Origin: Pseudomonas sp.
GTDB taxonomy: Bacteria > Pseudomonadota > Gammaproteobacteria > Pseudomonadales > Pseudomonadaceae
Length of the DNA: 64,000 nt
NCBI RefSeq assembly: GCF_002796985.1
Contig: NZ_PEKX01000009.1
Location: forward strand, 328,547 to 392,546
Direction of reading: 5' to 3'
This document shows, piece by piece, positions 56,936-64,000 of this stretch. Below the pieces are notes generated by a model. That model had not been told where the DNA came from. It made no database searches and saw only the letters and a program-made list of their open reading frames with translations. Positions within the stretch are counted from its first letter, which is position 1. Every line of letters starts with the position of its first letter. Made by a program: the position numbers and the translations under genes.

Positions 56936-57898
56936 CTATGACGCACTGCGCGCCTTGAGCTTTTCGTCGATGACTGCCATCAGTCTCTCACCGATGTGTG
57001 TGTCGTAGGCCGCATCGATCTCGCGGATGCAGGTCGGGCTGGTGACGTTGATCTCGGTGAGGTTCTCGCCGATCACGTCGAGGCCGACGAACAGCAGGCC
57101 GCGCTTGCGCAGCTCCGGGCCGACTTGCGCGGCGATCCAGCGGTCGCGCTCGGTCAGCGGCTGGGCCACGCCACGGCCGCCGGCAGCCAGGTTGCCGCGT
57201 GTCTCGCCCTGCGCCGGGATGCGCGCCAGGCAGTATTCCACCGGTTCGCCGTCGATCATCAGGATGCGCTTGTCGCCGTCCTTGATGGCCGGCAGGTAGC
57301 GCTGCGCCATGACCTGCTCCTGGCCGTGACGGGTCAGGGTCTCGAGGATCACCGAGAGGTTGGGGTCGCCTTCGCGGTGGCGGAAGATCATCGATCCGCC
57401 CATGCCATCCAGGGGTTTGAGAATGATGTCACGATGCTCCGCAGCGAATTCGCGGAGAATGTCGGACCGGCGGCTCACCACCGTTGGTGGCGCGCACTGC
57501 GGGAACAGCGTGGCGAAGTACTTCTCGTTGCAGTCACGCAGGCTCTGCGGCTTGTTGACGACGAGCGTGCCGGCGGTTTCAGCCTGTTCCAGCAGGTAGG
57601 TGGAGTAGACGAACTCGTTGTCGAAGGGCGGGTCCTTGCGCATCAGGATCACGTCCAGGTCCGACAGCGGCTGGTCGACTTCCTCTTCCAGCTCGTACCA
57701 GTGGGCCGGATCGTAGAACACCTTGAGCGGGCGCATGCGGCCGCGGGCGACGTTCTCTTTCTGGTAAAGATCCTGCTGTTCCATATAGAAGAGCTGCCAG
57801 CCACGGGCCTGGGCTGCGAGCAACATGGCCAGCGAGCTGTCCTTCTTGAAGCTGATCTGCGCGATGGGGTCCATCACGATCCCGAGGCGTACGCTCAT
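56936..57898 (-). CDS. gshB: Glutathione synthetase GshB
   Basis: A 320-residue ATP-grasp enzyme that adds glycine to gamma-glutamylcysteine. GIVMDPIAQISFKKDSSLAML opens the protein; LMRKDPPFDNEFVYSTYLLE, ILKPLDGMGGSMIFR and the C-terminal GLDVIGENLTEINVTSPTC are intact. AGGAGG lies 8 bases before the ATG at 57898; the longer frame to 58006 has no ribosome site. Divergent from pilG across 282 bases. Confidence 0.96.
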   Translation of the reverse strand: MSVRLGIVMDPIAQISFKKDSSLAMLLAAQARGWQLFYMEQQDLYQKENVARGRMRPLKVFYDPAHWYELEEEVDQPLSDLDVILMRKDPPFDNEFVYSTYLLEQAETAGTLVVNKPQSLRDCNEKYFATLFPQCAPPTVVSRRSDILREFAAEHRDIILKPLDGMGGSMIFRHREGDPNLSVILETLTRHGQEQVMAQRYLPAIKDGDKRILMIDGEPVEYCLARIPAQGETRGNLAAGGRGVAQPLTERDRWIAAQVGPELRKRGLLFVGLDVIGENLTEINVTSPTCIREIDAAYDTHIGERLMAVIDEKLKARSAS

Positions 57899-58180
57899 GG
57901 GATGTCCTCCTGGGGGGAGTCGGTGGGCTTGAGGCTGCGACTTTGAGCCGCGCCGCCAAGGCTGAAAATGGACGCTCAGGGTGGCGCTGGATGTGCGCTC
58001 GGTCAAGGAAAAAGCCTGCGCGTTCGGGGTCTTATGGCCTGAATTTACTGGGCGTGGTAAAGATTCTGACGATTGTGGTAAAAGGTTCCCACGATTGGGT
58101 CGCAGCCCGACGGTGGCAGGGCGCTAGCGCACTGAAATAAAAAGCGGAAAAAACGACTCACCGAGATGGTAAGGGCGAAC

Positions 58181-58588
58181 ATGGAACAGCATTCCGACGG
58201 TTTGAAAGTAATGGTGATCGACGATTCCAAGACGATTCGTCGCACGGCTGAAACCCTGCTGAAGAAAGTCGGCTGCGATGTCATTACAGCCATCGACGGC
58301 TTCGACGCGCTGGCCAAGATCGCCGATACCCATCCCAGCATCATCTTCGTCGACATCATGATGCCGCGCCTGGATGGCTATCAGACCTGCGCCCTGATCA
58401 AGAACAACAGTGCCTTCAAATCCACGCCGGTGATCATGCTGTCCTCCAAGGACGGTCTGTTCGACAAGGCCAAGGGTCGCATCGTTGGTTCCGATCAGTA
58501 CCTCACCAAGCCTTTCAGCAAGGAAGAACTGCTCGGCGCCATCAAGACCCATGTGCCCGACTTCACCCCGGTGGAGCACGCTTCCTGA
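58181..58588 (+). CDS. pilG: Twitching response regulator PilG
   Basis: A 135-residue single-domain receiver. The acidic pair is in VMVIDDSKTIRRTAE, the phosphoacceptor Asp58 in FVDIMMPRLDGYQ, and the switch Lys in YLTKPFSKEEL. PilG is phosphorylated by ChpA, raises cAMP and promotes pilus extension and directional twitching. The ATG at 58181 matches the P. aeruginosa start. It heads the Pil-Chp operon. The 57899-58180 gap must contain its promoter, which I could not place. Confidence 0.97.
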   Translation: MEQHSDGLKVMVIDDSKTIRRTAETLLKKVGCDVITAIDGFDALAKIADTHPSIIFVDIMMPRLDGYQTCALIKNNSAFKSTPVIMLSSKDGLFDKAKGRIVGSDQYLTKPFSKEELLGAIKTHVPDFTPVEHAS

Positions 58589-58634
58589 AGTCCGGCGCAA
58601 GCGCCGGTGACGCCTATTCCGTATGGGGACCACA

Positions 58635-59000
58635 ATGGCTCGAATTCTGATTGTTGATGACTCGCCGACCGAGATGTACAAGCTGACCGCGATGCTGGAA
58701 AAGCACTCGCACCAGGTACTCAAGGCCGAAAATGGCGCCGATGGTGTGGCCCTGGCTCGCCAGGAAAAGCCCGACGTCGTCCTGATGGACATCGTCATGC
58801 CCGGCCTGAACGGCTTCCAGGCGACCCGTCAGCTGTCCAAGGACCCGGAAACCAGCGCCATTCCGGTGATCATCGTCACCACCAAGGATCAGGAGACCGA
58901 CAAGGTCTGGGGCAAGCGCCAGGGCGCTCGCGACTACCTGACCAAGCCGGTGGACGAAGAAACACTGCTCAAGACCATCAATTCGGTGCTGGCCGGCTGA
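58635..59000 (+). CDS. pilH: Twitching response regulator PilH
   Basis: A 121-residue single-domain receiver. Acidic pocket ILIVDDSPTEMYKL, phosphoacceptor Asp52 in VLMDIVMPGLNGFQ, and Lys in YLTKPVDEETLL. It acts opposite or parallel to PilG, favouring retraction and probably draining phosphate from ChpA. The ATG at 58635 lies just after GGGGACC; the frame opens 12 bases earlier. Confidence 0.97.
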   Translation: MARILIVDDSPTEMYKLTAMLEKHSHQVLKAENGADGVALARQEKPDVVLMDIVMPGLNGFQATRQLSKDPETSAIPVIIVTTKDQETDKVWGKRQGARDYLTKPVDEETLLKTINSVLAG

Positions 59001-59052
59001 TACAGCCTGCCTGCACACCTGAACATAATTATTAGAGAAGGCCAGGGCCGGC

Positions 59053-59589
59053 ATGGCGGAAGTCCAGAGTCCTTTCGAGGTTCTCGTCCAGATCGATCAG
59101 CGCTGTCGTCAGCTGGCCGCGGGTTTGCCCGCCCAGCGCGAGGTGGTGCAGAGCTGGAACGGTATCGGCTTTCGCATGGCTGGGCGCCTGTTCGTGGCGC
59201 CCATGGGGGAGGTCGGCGAGGTTCTTCACGAACCGCGCTACACACTGCTGCCCGGTGTCCGTGACTGGGTCAAGGGGGTCGCCAACGTGCGCGGCCGCCT
59301 GCTGCCGGTCATGGATCTGTGCGGTTTCCTCGGCGTGGAGCTGTCGCCTCTACGCAAGCAACGGCGCGTGCTCGTCGTGGAACACCAGGAAGTTTTCGCC
59401 GGACTCATCGTCGATGAAGTGTTCGGCATGCAGCACTTCCCGGTGGACACCTTCTCCGAGCAGCTGCCGCCCCTCGAAGCGGTCCTGCAACCCTTTATCC
59501 ATGGCGTCTTCCACCGGGAGCAACCCTGGCTCGTGTTCAGCCCGCATGCGCTGGCTGAGCACCCCGGGTTCCTGGATGTCGCCAGCTAG
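59053..59589 (+). CDS. pilI: CheW-like coupling protein PilI
   Basis: A 178-residue CheW-domain protein that links the receptor PilJ to the kinase ChpA. VLVQIDQRCRQLAAGLPAQR precedes the beta-sheet core (GFRMAGRLFVAPMGEVGEVL, VKGVANVRGRLLPVMDLCGFLG, VLVVEHQEVFAGLIVDEVFGM), with the conserved N-x-RG-x-L-PV at NVRGRLLPV. pilJ follows after a hairpin at 59603-59621. Confidence 0.95.
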   Translation: MAEVQSPFEVLVQIDQRCRQLAAGLPAQREVVQSWNGIGFRMAGRLFVAPMGEVGEVLHEPRYTLLPGVRDWVKGVANVRGRLLPVMDLCGFLGVELSPLRKQRRVLVVEHQEVFAGLIVDEVFGMQHFPVDTFSEQLPPLEAVLQPFIHGVFHREQPWLVFSPHALAEHPGFLDVAS

Positions 59590-59602
59590 AGTTTGACCGG
59601 TT

Positions 59603-59621
59603 GGGCCGGTTTTGCCGGCCC
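59603..59621 (+). terminator. Hairpin between pilI and pilJ
   Basis: 7-bp stem GGGCCGG/CCGGCCC with a T-rich loop and an interrupted T run. It may lower read-through from pilGHI into pilJK-chpA. Confidence 0.5.
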
Positions 59622-59672
59622 TTGTTGTGACATGGAAACCGTAATCGTGGTGGGTCCAGGCGGGGGCCGAAT

Positions 59673-61721
59673 ATGAAAAATATAAAGGCAGGCAGTCTTT
59701 TTTCGGGTGCGCGTAGCAGCTCGCTGATCCTCGGACTCTTCGTGGTCCTGATCGTGGCGATCGTCTTGCTGTTCGCCAACTTCGCTTACCTCAACACCCA
59801 GTCGAACCACGACAAGCAGTACATCGGCCACGCCGGCGAACTGCGGGTGCTGTCCCAGCGTATCGCCAAGAACGCCACGGAAGCGGCGGCGGGCAAGGCG
59901 GAGGCGTTCAAGCTGCTGAAAGAGGCGCGCAACGACTTCGAGAAGCGCTGGAACATCCTTTCCAAGGGTGACGAGAGCACCGGCCTGCCGCCGAGCCCGG
60001 ATTCGGTACAACCGCAGATGGCGGAAGTACAGAAGGACTGGGACACCCTGCGCAAGAACGCCGACTCCATCCTCGCCAGCGAACAGACCGTACTGTCCCT
60101 GCACCAGGTAGCCGCGACCCTCGCCGAAACCATCCCGCAGCTGCAGGTGGAATACGAAGAGGTCGTCGACATCCTGCTGGAGAACGGCGCCCCGGCCGAC
60201 CAGGTTGCGGTAGCCCAGCGCCAGTCGCTGCTGGCCGAACGTATCCTCGGCTCGGTGAACAAGGTGCTCGCCGGTGACGAGAACTCGGTGCAGGCCGCCG
60301 ACAGCTTCGGCCGTGACGCCAGCCTCTTCGGCCGCGTGCTCAAGGGCATGAAGGACGGCAACGCGGCGATGAGCATCTCCAAGGTGACCAACGCCGAGGC
60401 CGTCGACCGCCTCAACGAGATTTCCGAACTCTTCGAATTCGTCTCCGGTTCGGTGGACGAGATCCTCGAAACCTCCCCGGAACTGTTCCAGGTCCGTGAA
60501 GCCGCCAACACCATCTTCGGTGGCTCGCAGACCCTGCTGGACAAGGCTTCCAACCTCGCCGCCGGCTTCGAGAACCTGGCCGAAGGCCGAGTGTTCAACC
60601 AGGTCGCCAGCGCCGCGCTGGGTATTCTCGCCCTGGGCGCGATCATCCTCATCGGCCTGGTGATGGTGCGTGAAACCAACCGCCGACTGGCCGAGACCGC
60701 TGAGAAGAACGAACGAAACCAGGCGGCGATTCTGCGACTGCTCGACGAAATTGCCGACCTCGCCGACGGTGACCTGACGGTGGCCGCGACCGTGACCGAG
60801 GACTTCACCGGTGCGATCGCGGACTCCATCAACTACTCCATCGACCAGCTCCGCGAGCTGGTGGAAACCATCAACCTGACCGCTGTGCAGGTGGCCGCCG
60901 CCGCCCAGGAAACCCAGGCCACTGCCATGCACCTGGCCGAGGCGTCCGAGCACCAGGCCCAGGAAATCGCCGGCGCCTCCGCCGCGATCAACGAAATGGC
61001 CGTGTCCATTGACCAGGTATCGGCGAACGCCTCCGAGTCCTCGGCGGTAGCGGAACGTTCCGTAGCCATCGCCAACAAGGGCAACGAAGTGGTGCACAAC
61101 ACCATCACCGGCATGGACAACATCCGTGAGCAGATCCAGGACACTTCGAAGCGGATCAAACGCCTCGGTGAGTCGTCCCAGGAGATCGGTGACATCGTTA
61201 GCCTGATTAACGACATTGCCGACCAGACCAACATCCTCGCCCTGAACGCCGCGATCCAGGCGTCCATGGCGGGCGACGCGGGCCGTGGCTTCGCCGTGGT
61301 TGCGGACGAAGTACAGCGCCTGGCGGAACGTTCCTCCGCGGCGACCAAGCAGATCGAGGCGCTGGTGAAGACCATTCAGACCGACACCAACGAAGCGGTG
61401 ATCTCGATGGAGCAGACCACCTCCGAGGTGGTACGCGGTGCCCGCCTGGCGCAGGACGCCGGTGTGTCCCTGGAAGAGATCGAGAAGGTATCCAAGACCC
61501 TGGCCGCGTTGATCCAGAACATCTCCAACGCCGCCCGTCAGCAGGCCTCCTCCGCCGGCCACATTTCCAACACCATGAACGTGATCCAGGAGATCACCTC
61601 GCAGACCTCCGCCGGTACCACCGCCACCGCGCGCAGCATTGGTAACCTGGCCAAGATGGCCGGCGAGATGCGCCACTCCGTATCCGGCTTCAAACTGCCG
61701 GACATCGCCGAACAGGCCTGA
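59673..61721 (+). CDS. pilJ: Type IV pilus chemoreceptor PilJ
   Basis: A 682-residue methyl-accepting protein. TM1 is residues 17-37 (LILGLFVVLIVAIVLLFANF), a two-module periplasmic domain spans about 38-310, and TM2 is about 311-331 (ALGILALGAIILIGLVMV). HAMP follows, then the signalling helix hairpin with IADQTNILALNAAIQASMAGDAGRGFAVVADEVQRLAE-type tip in its usual blocks. It senses pilus contact and drives ChpA. No C-terminal CheR-binding pentapeptide. Confidence 0.97.
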   Translation: MKNIKAGSLFSGARSSSLILGLFVVLIVAIVLLFANFAYLNTQSNHDKQYIGHAGELRVLSQRIAKNATEAAAGKAEAFKLLKEARNDFEKRWNILSKGDESTGLPPSPDSVQPQMAEVQKDWDTLRKNADSILASEQTVLSLHQVAATLAETIPQLQVEYEEVVDILLENGAPADQVAVAQRQSLLAERILGSVNKVLAGDENSVQAADSFGRDASLFGRVLKGMKDGNAAMSISKVTNAEAVDRLNEISELFEFVSGSVDEILETSPELFQVREAANTIFGGSQTLLDKASNLAAGFENLAEGRVFNQVASAALGILALGAIILIGLVMVRETNRRLAETAEKNERNQAAILRLLDEIADLADGDLTVAATVTEDFTGAIADSINYSIDQLRELVETINLTAVQVAAAAQETQATAMHLAEASEHQAQEIAGASAAINEMAVSIDQVSANASESSAVAERSVAIANKGNEVVHNTITGMDNIREQIQDTSKRIKRLGESSQEIGDIVSLINDIADQTNILALNAAIQASMAGDAGRGFAVVADEVQRLAERSSAATKQIEALVKTIQTDTNEAVISMEQTTSEVVRGARLAQDAGVSLEEIEKVSKTLAALIQNISNAARQQASSAGHISNTMNVIQEITSQTSAGTTATARSIGNLAKMAGEMRHSVSGFKLPDIAEQA

Positions 61722-61783
61722 GCAGAGGAGGTGCGCTGCTCTTTACCGGGTAGCGCACGACAATCTTGAGCGAGGGGCGCGAC

Positions 61784-62647
61784 ATGCAGGCAAGTGGCGT
61801 CTGGTCGTTGCAGCCGTTGGCCGACATGTCGGCTGCGGACTTCCGCGACTGGCAGGCACTGTTGGAAGACCGCACCGGCGTCGTCGTCAACGAACAACGC
61901 CGTGCCTTCCTGCAGACCAGCCTGGGCGCGCGGATGCGCGAGCTGGGCATCAGCGACTACGGCACCTATTACCGACAGGTCACCGACGGCCCGCGCGGCG
62001 CGGTCGAGTGGTCGAACCTGCTGGACCGTCTCACCGTTCAGGAAACCCGTTTCTTTCGTCACAAGGCTTCGTTCGACGTGCTGGCAAGCTACCTGCTCCA
62101 GCGCCTCGAACAGGTCGGCCCGAGCCGGCCGCTGGCCTTGTGGAGTGTTGGCTGTTCCAGCGGCGAGGAGCCTTATTCCCTGGCCATGGTCACAGCCCAG
62201 GTACTGGAATCGGCAGGCCTTGCGCCGTTGTTCGGCGTGACCGGCACCGATATCAGCCTGAATGCCCTGAGCCGTGCTCGCGAAGCCACCTATGCGGCGC
62301 GCAAGCTTGCGGATATCGACCCGGAACTGGCCACGCGCTACTTCAGCGCGCAGGATGACGGTCGATACCGTGTGATACCCGATCTCGCCGAGCGCGTCTG
62401 TTGCGCCCGGCTGAATGTGCTGGAACTGGCCAAGGCGCCAATGTCCGGCATGGACGTGATTTTTTGCCAGAACCTGCTGATCTATTTCCGCCGCTGGCGG
62501 CGGCGGGACATCCTCAATCGCCTGGCCGAGCGGCTGGCGCCTGGGGGACTGCTGGTGATCGGCGTGGGCGAGGTGGCCGATTGGCACCACCCGCTGCTCG
62601 AACCGGTCGCCGATGAGCGCGTTCTGGCTTTTACCCGGAAGGGATGA
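61784..62647 (+). CDS. pilK: Receptor methyltransferase PilK
   Basis: A 287-residue CheR-type enzyme expected to methylate PilJ. The N-terminal helical domain (SNLLDRLTVQETRFFRHKASF) is followed by the SAM site (LWSVGCSSGEEPYSLAM), GTDISLNALSRAREATY, and DVIFCQNLLIYFRRWRRRDIL. GAGGGG lies just before the ATG at 61784; a TTG at 61766 would add six residues. It is 25 bases upstream of chpA. Confidence 0.95.
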   Translation: MQASGVWSLQPLADMSAADFRDWQALLEDRTGVVVNEQRRAFLQTSLGARMRELGISDYGTYYRQVTDGPRGAVEWSNLLDRLTVQETRFFRHKASFDVLASYLLQRLEQVGPSRPLALWSVGCSSGEEPYSLAMVTAQVLESAGLAPLFGVTGTDISLNALSRAREATYAARKLADIDPELATRYFSAQDDGRYRVIPDLAERVCCARLNVLELAKAPMSGMDVIFCQNLLIYFRRWRRRDILNRLAERLAPGGLLVIGVGEVADWHHPLLEPVADERVLAFTRKG

Positions 62648-62671
62648 CACAGACACATGAGTGGAGTGGCT

Positions 62672-64000
62672 ATGGGTGATCGGCACGATTATGTCGCCCT
62701 GGAATGGGTAAAAGGCGAGATTGCCGAAACGCTCAAGCAGGCGCGGCAAGCCCTCGAATCCTACGTCGAGAACCCCCAGGACCCGACGCGGATGGGCTTT
62801 TGCCTGGCCTATATCCACCAGGTGCGTGGCACCCTGCAGATGGTGGAGTTCTACGGCGCAGCGCTGCTCGCCGAAGAAATGGAGTACCTGGTCCAGGCTC
62901 TGATCGACGGCAACGTCGCAAGCGAAAGCGAGGCGCTGGAAGTGCTGATGCAGGCCATCCTGCAGCTGCCGGCCTACCTTGAGCGAATCCAGAGCGCCCG
63001 CCGCGACCTGCCGATGGTCGTGCTGCCACTGCTCAATGACCTGCGTACCGCCCGTGGCGAGAAGCTGCTGTCGGAAACCAGCCTGTTCTCCCCGGACCTG
63101 TCCCGGCCCTCCTCGGTACTGCCAGTGGACGCCCTGGCGCGCCTGCGCACCGCCGAACTGCCGGCCCTGCTGCGCAAGCTGCGGCAGATGTTGCAGGTCG
63201 CGCTGGTTGGCGTCATCCGCAACCAGGACCTGCCGACCAACCTGGGCTACCTGGCGCGCGTCTTCGCCCGTCTGGAATCCCTGTGCAAGGACGCTCCGCT
63301 GGGCCGCCTGTGGGTGATCGCCTCGGCGATGATCGAAGGCCTGGCCAACGGCAGCATCGCCAATGGCACCTCGGTACGTAACCTGCTGCGCCAGGTCGAC
63401 CGCGAATTCAAGCGCCTGGTCGACCAGGGCGCCGACGCCATGAACCAGCCGGCGCCGGAAGAACTGATCAAGAACCTGCTGTTCTACGTGGCCAAGGCCT
63501 CCGACCAGTCGCCGCGCGTGCGTGCGGTGAAGGACGAGTACCGCCTCGACGACGCCCTGCCGGGCGCCGCCCTGGTAGACGAGGAACGCGCCCGCCTCGC
63601 CGGCCCCGACCGCGATGCCATGCGCTCGGTTGTCGGTGCGCTGTGCGAGGAGCTGGTGCGGGTCAAGGACAGCCTTGACCTCTTCGTACGCAGCGACCGC
63701 AGTGCCTTCAGCGAGCTGGGCAGCCTGCTCGCGCCGCTCAAGCAGATCGCGGACACCCTCGCTGTGCTGGGCTTTGGCCAGCCGCGCAAGGTCATCCTCG
63801 ACCAGATCGACGTGGTCAGCGCACTCTCCCGTGGCCAACGCGAGCCCAACGATGCCGCCCTGATGGACGTCGCCGGTGCACTGCTCTACGTCGAGGCGAC
63901 TCTGGCCGGCATGGTCGGTCCGAGCGAGGAGCCGGGCCGCGAAGAGAACGTCCTGCCGACCACCGACGTCGAGCAGATCCACCAGGTGGTGATCAAGGAA
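62672..64000 (+). CDS. chpA: Chemotaxis-type histidine kinase ChpA (N-terminal part)
   Basis: The first 443 residues of a very large protein; the rest lies outside the window. It starts MGDRHDYVALEWVKGEIAET as in P. aeruginosa, and residues about 35-120 are a histidine-phosphotransfer-type helical bundle with the candidate site His in AYIHQVRGTLQMVEFYGAA. Residues 170-380 are long helices with no motif. In P. aeruginosa the full protein has several Hpt domains, a kinase core, a CheW domain and a receiver. The ATG at 62672 follows TGGAG; an in-frame ATG at 62657 (five residues more) is less likely. Confidence 0.95.
   Translation, partial: MGDRHDYVALEWVKGEIAETLKQARQALESYVENPQDPTRMGFCLAYIHQVRGTLQMVEFYGAALLAEEMEYLVQALIDGNVASESEALEVLMQAILQLPAYLERIQSARRDLPMVVLPLLNDLRTARGEKLLSETSLFSPDLSRPSSVLPVDALARLRTAELPALLRKLRQMLQVALVGVIRNQDLPTNLGYLARVFARLESLCKDAPLGRLWVIASAMIEGLANGSIANGTSVRNLLRQVDREFKRLVDQGADAMNQPAPEELIKNLLFYVAKASDQSPRVRAVKDEYRLDDALPGAALVDEERARLAGPDRDAMRSVVGALCEELVRVKDSLDLFVRSDRSAFSELGSLLAPLKQIADTLAVLGFGQPRKVILDQIDVVSALSRGQREPNDAALMDVAGALLYVEATLAGMVGPSEEPGREENVLPTTDVEQIHQVVIKE

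Noticed and set aside
59586..61676. A 696-codon open frame opposite pilJ
   Set aside because: Antisense shadow of pilJ; low-complexity Gly/Val/His translation without motifs.
61538..63982. An 814-codon open frame on the minus strand opposite pilJ, pilK and chpA
   Set aside because: It is antisense to three well-recognised genes. Its composition is the Gly/Gln/His-rich type produced by reading GC-rich codons backwards, and it has no recognisable domain.

Overview
This window is high-GC chromosomal DNA of a Pseudomonas close to P. aeruginosa (the P. aeruginosa / P. nitroreducens / P. citronellolis side of the genus). Three things point there: PilG, PilH, PilT, PilU, AlgH and FtsEX read almost like their P. 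aeruginosa counterparts; from mutM rightwards the gene order follows what I recall of PAO1 PA0357-PA0413; and the gene-free gaps carry the Pseudomonas REP sequence with the core GAGCGAGCTTGCTCGC. About 60 protein genes are supported. I see no rRNA, tRNA, CRISPR array, insertion sequence, prophage or integrative element. The content is almost all core genome.

Layout. 1-2.7 kb: a partial secreted protein, a DUF2087 protein and two tandem glycine-zipper proteins with His/Asp-rich tails, followed by a gene-free gap holding a consensus AlgU-type promoter with no gene after it. 2.7-9.7 kb: molybdopterin oxidoreductase + fdhD + LysR regulator, kbp (LysM/BON), yrfG, nudE-cysQ. This block resembles PAO1 PA5181-PA5175 in reverse, so its junction with mutM at 9.7-9.85 kb looks like the edge of an inversion around the replication origin. 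9.8-16.4 kb: mutM, an acyltransferase, a Na/Pi cotransporter, gamma-glutamyltransferase, ferredoxin, coaD. 16.6-21.2 kb: GMC oxidoreductase, a Tat/lipoprotein-like small partner and an aldehyde dehydrogenase, divergent from a TetR regulator; a perfect palindrome lies between the -35 and -10 of the aldehyde dehydrogenase promoter. 21.3-26.7 kb: GNAT, YheT hydrolase, a lipoprotein, rsmD and an active/inactive pair of M16 peptidases. 26.9-31 kb: ftsY-ftsE-ftsX-rpoH; the rpoH control region has overlapping AlgU-type and sigma-70-type promoters and a 10-bp inverted repeat. 31-36.3 kb: an anchored protein, mtgA, DUF423, thiS-thiG, trmB, a DUF1329 protein.

36.4-45.8 kb is a long minus-strand run: yggS, proC, yggT, yggU, a dynamin-like GTPase, metX-metW, DUF4426, rdgB, hemW and two small proteins. 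45.9-48.7 kb: the twitching ATPases pilT and pilU and a tandem-TM2 membrane protein. 48.7-52 kb: a repeat-rich gap, a two-gene reverse-transsulfuration operon and a second repeat cluster. 52-57.9 kb, minus strand: gshB, tonB3, algH, ruvX, pyrR, pyrB and a non-catalytic dihydroorotase. 58.2-64 kb: the Pil-Chp chemosensory operon pilG-pilH-pilI-pilJ-pilK-chpA, with chpA cut by the window edge.

Functionally, the right half collects the force-generating and signalling parts of type IV pilus twitching (PilT/PilU motors, PilJ receptor, PilI coupling protein, ChpA kinase, PilG/PilH response regulators, PilK methyltransferase, TonB3) among housekeeping genes for sulfur amino acids, pyrimidines and glutathione. 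I found no convincing new multi-gene system. The best leads are the orphan AlgU-type promoter, the rpoH and aldehyde-dehydrogenase control regions, the inversion junction, the proposed export of the GMC enzyme by a signal-bearing partner, and the dynamin-like GTPase.
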